This document shows positions 52,431 through 60,893 of a DNA stretch of 64,000 nucleotides, piece by piece. The stretch covers positions 1 to 64,000 of the forward strand of contig JAEZGH010000193.1 of assembly GCA_023417065.1 (NCBI GenBank), read 5' to 3'. Position 1 is the stretch's first letter. Each line of letters opens with the position of its first letter. The stretch comes from Bacteroidota bacterium. GTDB lineage: Bacteria > Bacteroidota > Bacteroidia > Cytophagales > Cyclobacteriaceae. The notes below the pieces were generated by a model, which saw nothing but the letters and a program-made list of their open reading frames with translations, had not been told where the DNA came from and ran no database searches. Both the position numbers and the translations under genes were made by a program.

Positions 52431-52465
52431 GCGCAACGCCCCGTGCAAGTTGCACGGGGGTGCGC
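52431..52465. other. GC-rich perfect hairpin between ATPase and permease genes
   Basis: CCCCGTGCAA (52439-52448), one base, TTGCACGGGG (52450-52459) is a perfect 10-bp palindrome; GCGCA and TGCGC outside it extend the pairing. No T run follows on either strand, so it looks like an mRNA-stabilising or processing hairpin, or a protein site, rather than a terminator. Confidence 0.6.
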
Positions 52466-52514
52466 ATGGCTGCATTATTCTAACTTAACCTTAACCTTGA
52501 CTCCAGCTAACGGA

Positions 52515-53204
52515 CTAAATATGGAAATGTTCCTTAATGTTTTCGGTAACTACCTTGCCGTCGAACAGGTTGACGATTCGGTGTGCATAGTTTGCATCAT
52601 AAGGAGAGTGAGTAACCATTACGATGGTTGTTCCTTCTTCATTCAGCTGCGACAACAAACGCATTACTTCTTCGCCATTGGCCGAATCAAGGTTACCCGT
52701 CGGTTCGTCAGCAAGAATCACTTTTGGTTTCGCCACGATTGCGCGGGAGATGGCGACACGCTGCTGCTGACCACCTGAAAGTTGCTGCGGGAAGTGGTTG
52801 CGACGGTGCATGATATTCATGCGTTCGAGGACTTCTTCAACGCGCTGCTTGCGCTCCGCTGAAGGCACCTTCATGTATAATAAGGGCAGTTCGACATTTT
52901 CGAATACTGTAAGTTCGTCGATCAGGTTAAAACTCTGGAAAACGAAACCGATAGACCCTTTGCGAAGCTGTGCACGCTGACGCTCAGAGTACTTTGCCAC
53001 CTCGTGCTCGCCAAAATAATACTCCCCTCCTGACGGGTTATCCAGCAGACCCAGAATATTGAGTAGCGTGGACTTACCGCAGCCGGAAGGCCCCATTATT
53101 GCGACAAATTCTCCTTCCTTTATCTCCAGGTTGATATTATTCAACGCTGTTGTTTCCACTTCTTCGGTGGTGTAGACTTTTTCGAGATTTTTAAGCTTTA
53201 TCAT
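52515..53204 (-). CDS. ABC transporter ATP-binding protein (MacB/LolD type)
   Basis: A 229-residue nucleotide-binding subunit. Walker A GPSGCGKSTLLN, Q-loop GFVFQSFNLIDELTVFENVELPL, signature LSGGQQQRVAISRAI, Walker B VILADEPTGNLDS and H-loop MVTHS are all intact. LIDELTV and the overall length are typical of LolD/MacB-class ATPases that pair with FtsX-type permeases. It sits between the adaptor gene (51 bases upstream) and permease 2. Confidence 0.95.
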   Translation of the reverse strand: MIKLKNLEKVYTTEEVETTALNNINLEIKEGEFVAIMGPSGCGKSTLLNILGLLDNPSGGEYYFGEHEVAKYSERQRAQLRKGSIGFVFQSFNLIDELTVFENVELPLLYMKVPSAERKQRVEEVLERMNIMHRRNHFPQQLSGGQQQRVAISRAIVAKPKVILADEPTGNLDSANGEEVMRLLSQLNEEGTTIVMVTHSPYDANYAHRIVNLFDGKVVTENIKEHFHI

Positions 53205-53255
53205 GGCGATGTTCGATTTGTTTTACGTTGGTTATTTGATTTGGTTGTCGGTTTC

Positions 53256-54503
53256 TCAATTTAACAGGAGAACTTCAATATCGTTAAAGTTTTCATATGA
53301 TGATGTGATCACACGATCTCCAGGCTGAAGTCCCTCAAGCACTTCGAAGTGCTCAGTGTTCTTGCGGCCAAGTCTGATGTTTCTTTTCACAGCGCGGTCT
53401 TCTCCATCCAGTACGTATACCCAGTTACCTCCGGTGTCTTTATAGAATCCGCCAACAGGCAAAAGCAATTCTTCAGAAGACTGACCGAGTTCAATCCGCA
53501 GCCTCAGCGATTGACCCCGGCGGATACCTGGAGGGGTGTCGCCGACGAAATTCATATCCACATCAAATCTTCCGTTTTGAATGGTTGGATAGATGTACAT
53601 GATCTCGAGGTTATACTCTTTGTTATTAAACGTTGTGGTTGCTTTCAAACCTGTCGATATACGCGGGAGATACAATTCATCGATCGGCACGCGTACTTTG
53701 TAACTTCCTACGATATCAACCTGTCCGAGTCGCTGCCCTTGAGCAATACTTTGTCCGGGGTCAAGTTGAGGCCTGGACAGCTGACCATCGATAGGGGCAC
53801 GAATTACCAGGTTATCCAGAATGCGCCCTACCCCTTCCAGGCTCTCCGTCATCTTGCGCTCCGAGTAGTTAAGTTCGCGAAGCTGGCGAAGCCTGTCGAG
53901 TGAATCGTTTTTGTATACTTCATATGTAATTCTCCTTCGTTCGAGGTTGTATTTGTAGTCCGCCTCAGTCTTTTCAAAATCCTGCTTAGAGATCAGCTTT
54001 TTGTCAAAAAGTTGCTTCTGTCTTTTGTATTGTGGTTCAAGAATTTGAAGCTGATTGTCAATCAATGCCAGTGTTTGCCGTTGTTCCAGGTCGTTCCGCG
54101 TAATGGCAAGGCGGGTATCGCGCTGGCGGGTAATACTTTCATTAAGCTGAGCTTCCCGTTGTAAGACATCCAATTCGCGGTTAAGGTTGCTTAATTCAAG
54201 GATTATATCTCCGGCCTTCAGCATCGCGCCGCTTTCGGCGACAACCCTTTTTATGGTTCCACCCTCAATCGCATCAAGGTAGACGGTCCGGCTGGGTTCC
54301 ACGGTACCCGTCTGCGGGATAAATTCCTGGAATACGCCACGCCTGACTTCAGCGATGGTGATTTTGTCTTTTTCGACTTTCAGTTTTGAGCGACGGTCGG
54401 CGAAAATCAACTGGTAGGCTACAAATATGATGAGTAGCGACCCGCCCCCATAGGTGAGAATTTTCTTAACAGTCCACTTCTTCTTCGCGATTTTTTTGTC
54501 CAT
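53256..54503 (-). CDS. Periplasmic adaptor (HlyD/MacA-like) of the efflux locus
   Basis: A 415-residue membrane-fusion-type adaptor from ATG 54503. One N-terminal membrane anchor (ILTYGGGSLLIIFVAYQLIFA) follows a basic start. The barrel-sandwich half-motif IPQTGTVEPSRTVYLDAIEGGTIKRVVAESGAMLKAGDIILELSN and its partner VIRAPIDGQLSRPQLDPGQSIAQGQ flank a long coiled-coil hairpin (about 115-225). A C-terminal beta-barrel and membrane-proximal part end the protein. It should connect the permease to an outer-membrane channel, which is not in this window. A sigma-54-like site lies just upstream. Confidence 0.9.
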   Translation of the reverse strand: MDKKIAKKKWTVKKILTYGGGSLLIIFVAYQLIFADRRSKLKVEKDKITIAEVRRGVFQEFIPQTGTVEPSRTVYLDAIEGGTIKRVVAESGAMLKAGDIILELSNLNRELDVLQREAQLNESITRQRDTRLAITRNDLEQRQTLALIDNQLQILEPQYKRQKQLFDKKLISKQDFEKTEADYKYNLERRRITYEVYKNDSLDRLRQLRELNYSERKMTESLEGVGRILDNLVIRAPIDGQLSRPQLDPGQSIAQGQRLGQVDIVGSYKVRVPIDELYLPRISTGLKATTTFNNKEYNLEIMYIYPTIQNGRFDVDMNFVGDTPPGIRRGQSLRLRIELGQSSEELLLPVGGFYKDTGGNWVYVLDGEDRAVKRNIRLGRKNTEHFEVLEGLQPGDRVITSSYENFNDIEVLLLN

Positions 54504-54536
54504 GCTTTGCTCAGTTCTTTCGTTTAGTGGCACCGT

Positions 54537-54553
54537 TGCCAACAAGTGTGCCA
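54537..54553 (-). promoter_or_regulatory. Candidate sigma-54 promoter for the ABC operon
   Basis: The minus strand reads TGGCACACTTGTTGGCA, matching the -24/-12 consensus TGGCACG-N4-TTGCA except that the position of the -12 C is G. Transcription would start near 54527, about 24 bases before the adaptor ATG. The adjacent divergent gene encodes a sigma-54 activator. Confidence 0.5.
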
Positions 54554-54604
54554 ACCACCAGATTGATCTCAAAACCCTGTTTTCACGCGGTAAATGGCAA
54601 CTTT

Positions 54605-54661
54605 ACTCGTTCACAATTGAACGAGTATGTTCGAAACCGAACGGACTGTTCGCCTGCAAAC
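54605..54661. promoter_or_regulatory. Three phased inverted repeats, likely activator (UAS) sites
   Basis: ACTCGTTCA-CAAT-TGAACGAGT (54605-54626) is a perfect 9-bp-arm repeat. GTTCG-AAAC-CGAAC (54629-54642) shares the same half-site and 4-base spacing, and GTTCG-CCTG-CAAAC (54648-54661) is a third copy with one mismatch. Centres are 20 and 19 bases apart, about two helical turns. They lie about 80-135 bases upstream of the predicted sigma-54 start, the usual enhancer range. Confidence 0.65.
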
Positions 54662-54780
54662 ACACATAATCGCTGTTTTCTGGCCTTTTTTCCACTTTAT
54701 GGCTTTCGGTATATGCTTTGCCCGGAGTCGGACATCATTGTCTAAAATTGATACAGTCCAAAACCACCTTTTGACACGCA

Positions 54781-56160
54781 ATGGAACAGAAACACGGAAG
54801 GATCCTGATTGTCGATGATAACGAAGACCTCTTGAAAGCTGCAAAGATGCACCTTAAGCGTCATTTCGCTCAGGTCGACATTGAAAAGAATCCGGAAGCA
54901 CTACCCACGCTCATGAACAACGATGATTATGACGTGATTCTCCTCGACATGAATTTCACTAAAGATGTCAGCAGCGGCCGCGAAGGATATTACTGGCTGG
55001 AGCGGATCCTGCAAATTGATCCGTCAGCGGTGGTGGTGCTAATTACCGCCTATGGCGACGTACAAATGGCCGTGAAAGCAATCAAAGCCGGAGCCACCGA
55101 CTTTGTGTTGAAGCCGTGGGAAAACGAAAAACTGCTGGCTACGCTCTATTCTGCAATGCGTCTCAGAGAGTCCCGTGATACGATACAAAGTTTGAAGATC
55201 AAGAACGAAGAAATCAACGTCGCGCTGAATGAGCGCTACAGCGAAATTCTCGGTCAAAGCATGGCCATGCAGAAAATCTTTCAGACGATCGATCGTGTTG
55301 CGAAGACCGACGCGAACGTACTGATTCTGGGAGAAAACGGAACCGGGAAAGAGCTGATTGCCCGCGCCATCCATAAAAACTCGCCCAGAAGCAAGGAGAA
55401 CTTTGTTGGCGTGGACCTGGGCTCAATAACGGAGACCCTATTCGAAAGCGAACTTTTTGGTCACAAAAAAGGCGCGTTTACTGACGCCAAGGAAGACCGC
55501 GCCGGGCGTTTCGAACTTGCCAACGGCGGCACACTGTTCCTCGACGAGATTGGAAACCTTTCAATGCCCCTTCAGGCAAAGTTGCTTACCGTGTTGCAGA
55601 ACCGGAAAGTAAGCCGCGTGGGTTCGAATAAAGAAACTCCTGTCAATATCCGTTTGATCTGCGCGACCAATATGCCGCTGTATGAGATGGTGAAAGAGAA
55701 CCGCTTTCGGCAGGACTTGCTATATCGAATAAATACGATCGAAATTGAAATCCCACCCCTGCGTGAACGGTTTGAGGACATTCCCCTGTTGGCGAACCAT
55801 TTCCTCTCGCATTACTCCTCGAAGTATGGCAAGCAAGTAAGCCGTATCAGCGACGCGGCGATGGCGCGGATGCATAAACATCCATGGCCAGGCAATATCC
55901 GCGAGCTCCAGCATGCCATCGAAAGAGCAGTTATTCTTAGCAATAGCAGTGTGCTTCAACCTGAAGATTTTAACTTTTCACCAGCCGGAACCAAGGAGGA
56001 TGGACAATTAAGCCTTGAACAGTATAACCTCGAAGAGGTCGAAAAACTGCTGATTCGAAAGGTGCTAAAAAAATACAACGGAAATATAACCCAGGCTGCA
56101 ACCGAACTGGGTCTAACGCGATCTTCTTTGTACCGCCGGCTCGAGAAACACGGATTGTGA
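54781..56160 (+). CDS. NtrC-type sigma-54-dependent response regulator
   Basis: A 459-residue three-domain activator. The receiver domain (1-125) has the acidic pocket ILIVDDNED and phospho-acceptor Asp in VILLDMNF (D56), with ITAYGD and VLKPWEN as the Thr and Lys sites. The AAA+ domain (about 155-390) has GENGTGKELIAR (Walker A), the sigma-54-contact loop as GAFTDA rather than GAFTGA, and GGTLFLDEIGNL (Walker B). A Fis-type helix-turn-helix ends the protein (NITQAATELGLTRSSLYRRLEKHGL). It is divergent from the ABC operon and followed by its kinase gene 68 bases downstream. Confidence 0.95.
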   Translation: MEQKHGRILIVDDNEDLLKAAKMHLKRHFAQVDIEKNPEALPTLMNNDDYDVILLDMNFTKDVSSGREGYYWLERILQIDPSAVVVLITAYGDVQMAVKAIKAGATDFVLKPWENEKLLATLYSAMRLRESRDTIQSLKIKNEEINVALNERYSEILGQSMAMQKIFQTIDRVAKTDANVLILGENGTGKELIARAIHKNSPRSKENFVGVDLGSITETLFESELFGHKKGAFTDAKEDRAGRFELANGGTLFLDEIGNLSMPLQAKLLTVLQNRKVSRVGSNKETPVNIRLICATNMPLYEMVKENRFRQDLLYRINTIEIEIPPLRERFEDIPLLANHFLSHYSSKYGKQVSRISDAAMARMHKHPWPGNIRELQHAIERAVILSNSSVLQPEDFNFSPAGTKEDGQLSLEQYNLEEVEKLLIRKVLKKYNGNITQAATELGLTRSSLYRRLEKHGL

Positions 56161-56228
56161 GAAGTGCACGCCACCCCGAATACGGGATTTTGCACTATCT
56201 TGCCGGTTGATATTGAGAACGATCTAAA

Positions 56229-57581
56229 TTGAACTTCCGCTTTTCAGACTTTCGCGCCAAAGTGATCTTCCGGGTAATCCTTCTCGGGGTCACGATGGGC
56301 TTGTTCATGTACATGATCACCCGGCCTAACATGATATTTGCTGCGGTGCTGATGGGCGTTGTCATTGGATTTCAGCACGTCGAGCTGTTCCGGTTTGTCA
56401 GTATTACAAACCAGAAGCTGACCCGGTTTCTGGAGTCTGTCAAGTATTCTGATTTTATCACCGGGTTTACCGCAGACAATAAACTCGGAAAGAGTTTCAA
56501 GGAGCTGAATACCGCCTTTACGGAAGTGCTGGAAGCTTTCCGCCGTGCGCGCTCCGAAAAGGAGGAACAGGGACAGTACCTGAACATCGTAGTTCAACAG
56601 GTAAGGACAGGTATCCTCTCTTTCGACAGCACAGGCAATGTGCAGCTGATCAATGCGAACGCGAAGAAATTCATGGGCATCAATGCCATAAAAAATCTCA
56701 GCGATCTCAATATTGTTAATCCAAAGTTGTATCAGAGCATACTTTCAGCCGAGCCCGGAAAGAGTGAGTTGTACAAAGGCAGCAATGAATTATACCTCAC
56801 CATCCAGGCTACTGAACTGCGCATCCGCGGAACGGATGTAAAATTGATTACGCTTCAGAACATCCAACCTGAACTACAGCAGCAGGAACTTGAGGCCTGG
56901 CAAAACCTGACCCGGGTGCTCCGTCATGAGATCATGAACTCCATTACGCCGATCTCGTCGCTGACATCAACGTTACGCGAAATCCTGGATCATGAGATGG
57001 AGAAGAAGGGCGATGTGTTTGAACTTGCGGAGGAAGGCGCGGACGACTTGCGTGAAGGGCTGGCCACCATCGAGAACCGAAGCAAAGGCCTCATCAAGTT
57101 CATCGACGCTTATCGCGAATATACATCCTTGCCGAAACCGAATATGACTCAGGTGCGGCTTAATGATCTTATCATGAAGGTTGCTCAGCTGATGAAGAAT
57201 GACCTGAAGAAGACAAACATCAATTTCGAATTCGGGTGTGATTCGGAATATATAACAATCCAGGCCGATCAGGAAATGATAGAACAGGTGTTGATCAACC
57301 TGCTGAAGAATGCCAAGGAAGCACTTGCCGAAACGGAAAATCCTGTTCTCAAACTGCTCGGAAAATTTGAAGACAATACGATCAAGATTGAGGTCATAGA
57401 CAACGGACCGGGAATTATCAGGGAAGCCCTCGATCAAATCTTCGTTCCGTTCTACACGACCAAAAGAACCGGCTCCGGTATTGGCCTAAGTCTTTCACGG
57501 CAGATCATGCAGATGCACAACGGATCCATTACCGTTGAATCTGAACCCGATGTGCTTACTGTATTCACGCTGCGATTCTGA
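56229..57581 (+). CDS. NtrB-like sensor histidine kinase
   Basis: A 450-residue kinase with a TTG start. Two adjacent N-terminal transmembrane helices (about 10-55) leave almost no periplasmic loop, so the signal may be sensed in the membrane or cytoplasm. A PAS-like segment follows (about 115-210: VRTGILSFDSTGNVQLINANAKKFMG). The phosphoacceptor region is RVLRHEIMNSITPISSLTSTL. The ATPase domain shows VLINLLKNAKEAL, VIDNGPGI and TGSGIGLSLSRQIM. It pairs with the preceding sigma-54 activator, and the system most likely controls the divergent ABC operon. Confidence 0.92.
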   Translation: MNFRFSDFRAKVIFRVILLGVTMGLFMYMITRPNMIFAAVLMGVVIGFQHVELFRFVSITNQKLTRFLESVKYSDFITGFTADNKLGKSFKELNTAFTEVLEAFRRARSEKEEQGQYLNIVVQQVRTGILSFDSTGNVQLINANAKKFMGINAIKNLSDLNIVNPKLYQSILSAEPGKSELYKGSNELYLTIQATELRIRGTDVKLITLQNIQPELQQQELEAWQNLTRVLRHEIMNSITPISSLTSTLREILDHEMEKKGDVFELAEEGADDLREGLATIENRSKGLIKFIDAYREYTSLPKPNMTQVRLNDLIMKVAQLMKNDLKKTNINFEFGCDSEYITIQADQEMIEQVLINLLKNAKEALAETENPVLKLLGKFEDNTIKIEVIDNGPGIIREALDQIFVPFYTTKRTGSGIGLSLSRQIMQMHNGSITVESEPDVLTVFTLRF

Positions 57582-57592
57582 TCCAGCGGTGT

Positions 57593-58846
57593 TTAAGCCG
57601 AAACCTTCCTGAAAACCGCCGAGGCATTGTGGCCGCCAAAACCAAATGTATTGCTTAGCGCGACGTTGACTGTCTTATTCAATTTTGATCCCAATACCAC
57701 TTTAGGTCCCTGAGGAATTTCAGGATCTATTGACTGCGTGTTTATCGTTGGAGGTATCACATTCTCATGCACTGCCTTGATACTGATGATTGCTTCAATA
57801 GCTCCGGCACCACCAAGTAAATGGCCCGTAGCAGATTTGGTAGCACTCACCGAAAGCGATTTTACGTGTTCACCGAATAGCGTGTTGATGGCTTTCATTT
57901 CGCTTTCATCACCGACAGGAGTTGATGTAGCGTGGGGGTTGAGGTAATCGACATCAGCGACGGAAAGACCTGCGTCCTCCAGCGCCCATTTCATTCCAAG
58001 TATAGCACCGGCGCCTTCGGGGTGTGTGGCTGTCAGATGGTATGCATCGGCAGACATACCGCCACCAGCGACCTCCGCATAGATTTTCGCACCACGGCGA
58101 ACGGCGTGCTCGTATTCTTCGAGTATAAGAGCACCCGCCCCCTCTCCCATGACAAAGCCATCGCGCGCGGCATCAAATGGTCTTGAAGCTGTCGCAGGAT
58201 CATCATTGCGAGTGGACAATGCTTTCAGGGCGCTGAAGCCGCCAATGCCGGCTTCGTTGATGGCGGCTTCGGAACCTCCTGTGACGAAGATATCAGCCTT
58301 TCCCCACCGAATATAGTTCATCGCATCAATGATTGCCGTGGTTGATGTTGCGCATGCCGAAACCGTTGTAAAGTTCGGTCCCATGAATCCCCACTTGATA
58401 GAAATCCACCCTGATGCAATATCAACGATAACTTTCGGAATGAAATAAGGATTGATTCGCGGAGTACCATCGCCAAGTGCAAATGTCATTACTTCCTGCT
58501 GGAACGTCTGAAAACCTCCATTGCCCGAGCCCCAGATAACCCCCACCCTGGTCTTGTCGATGGCGTCAAGGTTAAGCCCCGAATCCTTCAACGCTTCCGT
58601 TGTCGAAATGAGTGCATATTGTGTAAAGGGGTCAATTTTGCGGACTTCCTGTTTTTCAAAGTAATTCAGCGGATCATAGTTCTTTATTTCGCATGCGAAC
58701 TTTGTCTTGAACTTTGTTGTGTCAAACCGTGTGATGGGTGCGGCGCCACTTACACCGTTCAGGAGATTGTTCCAGAATTCAGGTACGGAACTACCTAGCG
58801 GTGTTATTGCTCCGAGCCCGGTTACGACTACTCTTCTTTGTTTCAT
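57593..58846 (-). CDS. fabF: 3-oxoacyl-ACP synthase II (KAS II)
   Basis: A 417-residue thiolase-fold condensing enzyme that extends acyl-ACP with malonyl-ACP in fatty-acid synthesis. The triad is clear: Cys in TVSACATSTTAII, His in LNPHATSTPVGDESE and His in SATKSATGHLLGGAGAIEAI. RVVVTGLGAITPLGSS is the usual start and NTFGFGGHNAS the usual end. The start overlaps the stop of the TetR gene by 4 bases, so it is coupled to that regulator. It may be a second, regulated fabF rather than the core copy, since no other fab genes are adjacent. Confidence 0.93.
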   Translation of the reverse strand: MKQRRVVVTGLGAITPLGSSVPEFWNNLLNGVSGAAPITRFDTTKFKTKFACEIKNYDPLNYFEKQEVRKIDPFTQYALISTTEALKDSGLNLDAIDKTRVGVIWGSGNGGFQTFQQEVMTFALGDGTPRINPYFIPKVIVDIASGWISIKWGFMGPNFTTVSACATSTTAIIDAMNYIRWGKADIFVTGGSEAAINEAGIGGFSALKALSTRNDDPATASRPFDAARDGFVMGEGAGALILEEYEHAVRRGAKIYAEVAGGGMSADAYHLTATHPEGAGAILGMKWALEDAGLSVADVDYLNPHATSTPVGDESEMKAINTLFGEHVKSLSVSATKSATGHLLGGAGAIEAIISIKAVHENVIPPTINTQSIDPEIPQGPKVVLGSKLNKTVNVALSNTFGFGGHNASAVFRKVSA

Positions 58847-59436
58847 TTCGCTGCTATTTGGTCTAATAAACTCTTACAATGTTTCACGACTATCTTCATA
58901 GCCTTGTCAGATCCGGCGACGCGCGACATCATCAACGCCCCTTCGAAGCCCGTAAAGAACACGACTGCAAGTTCCTGTGATTTAAAGCTTCGCACAAATT
59001 CGCCGTTCTTCTTACCTGATTCCAGCAACTCAGCAATTGCATCTATGGTTTTTTGAATTTCAGCTGCCACCGCCTTTTTCATTAGTGGATTACAATCATC
59101 GGCTTCAATAGCTGTATTCAGCAGGGGGCAACCGCCGGCTATGGGAGGATTGAAAACATAGTCGGCATGAAACGAAATCAATGCAAGAAGTTTATCCCTG
59201 GCTGTCTTCTTCTTATTTATCCGATCCCGGACGACACTTCTTATCTGCTCCATGGAATATCGAAATGCCTCCCGGGCAATCTCCTGCTTATCGGAAAAAT
59301 TGCCATACAATGAACCTTTGGTGAGTCCGGTTGCTGTTTCCAGATCACTCAATGAGGTGCCCTGATATCCCTGTTTGTTGAATATCTCTGCCGTTCTGGA
59401 AACGATAAACTGACGCGTCCGCTCTGATTTTGTCAC
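58843..59436 (-). CDS. TetR/AcrR-family transcriptional regulator
   Basis: From the GTG at 59436 the protein has 197 residues. The DNA-binding domain is RTRQFIVSRTAEIFNKQGYQGTSLSDLETATGLTKGSLYGNFSDKQEIA, a standard TetR helix-turn-helix. The C-terminal ligand domain (from about residue 65) includes GGCPLLNTAIEADDCNPL, typical of the AcrR-like C-terminal subgroup. A longer frame from 59475 would run across a perfect operator palindrome, so the GTG start is preferred. It probably represses itself and fabF (4-base overlap) through that site, releasing on an unknown acyl or other hydrophobic ligand. Confidence 0.88.
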   Translation of the reverse strand: MTKSERTRQFIVSRTAEIFNKQGYQGTSLSDLETATGLTKGSLYGNFSDKQEIAREAFRYSMEQIRSVVRDRINKKKTARDKLLALISFHADYVFNPPIAGGCPLLNTAIEADDCNPLMKKAVAAEIQKTIDAIAELLESGKKNGEFVRSFKSQELAVVFFTGFEGALMMSRVAGSDKAMKIVVKHCKSLLDQIAAK

Positions 59437-59441
59437 GGTCC

Positions 59442-59467
59442 AAAAATATACCGATCGGTATATTTTT
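59442..59467. promoter_or_regulatory. Perfect 26-bp palindrome, TetR operator
   Basis: AAAAATATACCGA (59442-59454) and TCGGTATATTTTT (59455-59467) are perfect inverted copies. The core ATACCGATCGGTAT is a common TetR-type operator. It ends 5 bases before the regulator's GTG, so it sits over its promoter or start. Confidence 0.8.
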
Positions 59468-59549
59468 ACAAACAAAAAGCGAAATGATTCAAACAGGCAG
59501 CATCAACAAATGGCCTGACAAGTAAGAGAATTGCCTAAAAATGGAAATA

Positions 59550-60878
59550 CTAAGCGCGGACGCGGTAACCGCGCCATCCGTAGTAGACGATGAACAGGAA
59601 AGCGATCAATGGTACAAGGAGTGCATTTTCATATCCCTTCTGGTACGCCCAGCCGGTAATTGGTGGCAGGATCGCCCCGCCGACGATAGCCATGATTACA
59701 AGGCCGGCGCCAAGTTTAACCTGGTCTCCAAGATTCTTGATGGATAATGAAAATATCGTCGGAAACATAATCGACATAAAGAAGTACGTCAGACTGATGG
59801 CCACAACTGCTGTTGTTCCTGAGGAAACATAGGCGAATGCCAGAAGTAACGCACTGGCCAGTCCATATATCGTCAAAATGGAATTTGCACGAAACTTTGT
59901 CAGGAGCCACGTGCCCACAAACCTGCCAATCATAAACAGTACTAATGCGAACGACGCGTGGAAATTTGCGATCTGCGACGGAGTCATCGCGTCAGACACC
60001 GGATAGAGAAACTTGACGATAGCCAGGTGATCGTCTTTGGCGTAATGCAGTTTGAGATTCACAAAGTACGCCCACAACGATGCCTGCGCACCAACGTAAA
60101 AGAACTGCGCCAGGATTCCCATCATGAGATGCCTGTGACGGGTAATCCCTTTGAATGAAGCCGTGCGTTCCCCTTCAGCGGATATCTCCGGCATTTTCGT
60201 AACAGCGAAAAATATACTGACCAATAGAACAATACCTGCTATCACCAGATACGGCACCTGAACCGATTCAGCCTCGGCAATCCGGATAGTCTCTGCCTGA
60301 TCGAAAGGCATCGCGTTGAGCGACTCGTTCGTATGCTCTTTATCAGAGAAGATGAAAAGACTTCCGATAACGGGGCCAATGATGACAGCCAATCCATTGA
60401 ACGACTGTGCAAGGTTTATACGGCTTTCGGCAGACTTCGGATCTCCAAGAACAGTTACATAGGGGTTCGCGGCGGTTTCCAGAAAGGCGAGCCCACACGC
60501 AATCACGAACAAGGCCACCAGAAAAATTCCGTACACCCGAACTTCCGCAGCGGGATAGAAAAGCAATGCGCCAGCTGCGTAAAGCAACAGTCCTATCAAT
60601 ATTCCCTTTTTATAACCGATCCTGTTCATCAGAAATGCCGCGGGTAACGCCATGACGAAGTAACCAATATAGAACGCAGAGTCTACAATTCCAGCCTGAG
60701 CGGGATTCAGATTCAGCGCGGTCTGGAAGTGTTTGATCAGCGTACCATTCAAACTGTTCGCAAGCCCCCACAAAAAGAACAAACTCGTGACGAGCGCAAA
60801 AGGGATTAAGTAGTTCCTTGAGTTAATGCCCGCACTTGTAGCTGCGGTATTTTCACGCGAAGAGGGTATGGACGCCAT
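59550..60878 (-). CDS. fucP: Sugar MFS transporter, FucP (L-fucose:H+ symporter) type
   Basis: A 442-residue transporter with twelve transmembrane segments. LIPFALVTSLFFLWGLANSLNGTLIKHFQTALNL is the FucP-type first helix pair, and YIGYFVMALPAAFLMNRIGYKKGILIGLLLYAAGALLFYPAA the conserved loop 2-3. LETAANPYVTVLG and GRFVGTWLLTKF are further family features. It should import L-fucose or a related 6-deoxy sugar with protons, and it is the last gene of the leftward fucose-type operon, 15 bases after the SDR. Confidence 0.9.
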   Translation of the reverse strand: MASIPSSRENTAATSAGINSRNYLIPFALVTSLFFLWGLANSLNGTLIKHFQTALNLNPAQAGIVDSAFYIGYFVMALPAAFLMNRIGYKKGILIGLLLYAAGALLFYPAAEVRVYGIFLVALFVIACGLAFLETAANPYVTVLGDPKSAESRINLAQSFNGLAVIIGPVIGSLFIFSDKEHTNESLNAMPFDQAETIRIAEAESVQVPYLVIAGIVLLVSIFFAVTKMPEISAEGERTASFKGITRHRHLMMGILAQFFYVGAQASLWAYFVNLKLHYAKDDHLAIVKFLYPVSDAMTPSQIANFHASFALVLFMIGRFVGTWLLTKFRANSILTIYGLASALLLAFAYVSSGTTAVVAISLTYFFMSIMFPTIFSLSIKNLGDQVKLGAGLVIMAIVGGAILPPITGWAYQKGYENALLVPLIAFLFIVYYGWRGYRVRA

Positions 60879-60893
60879 GGATATGGGATTTGA

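Noticed and set aside
54660..54780. Sigma-54 site facing the response regulator gene
   Set aside because: TGGCTTTCGGTATATGC has GG and GC elements 12 bases apart instead of 10, and no other candidate fits.
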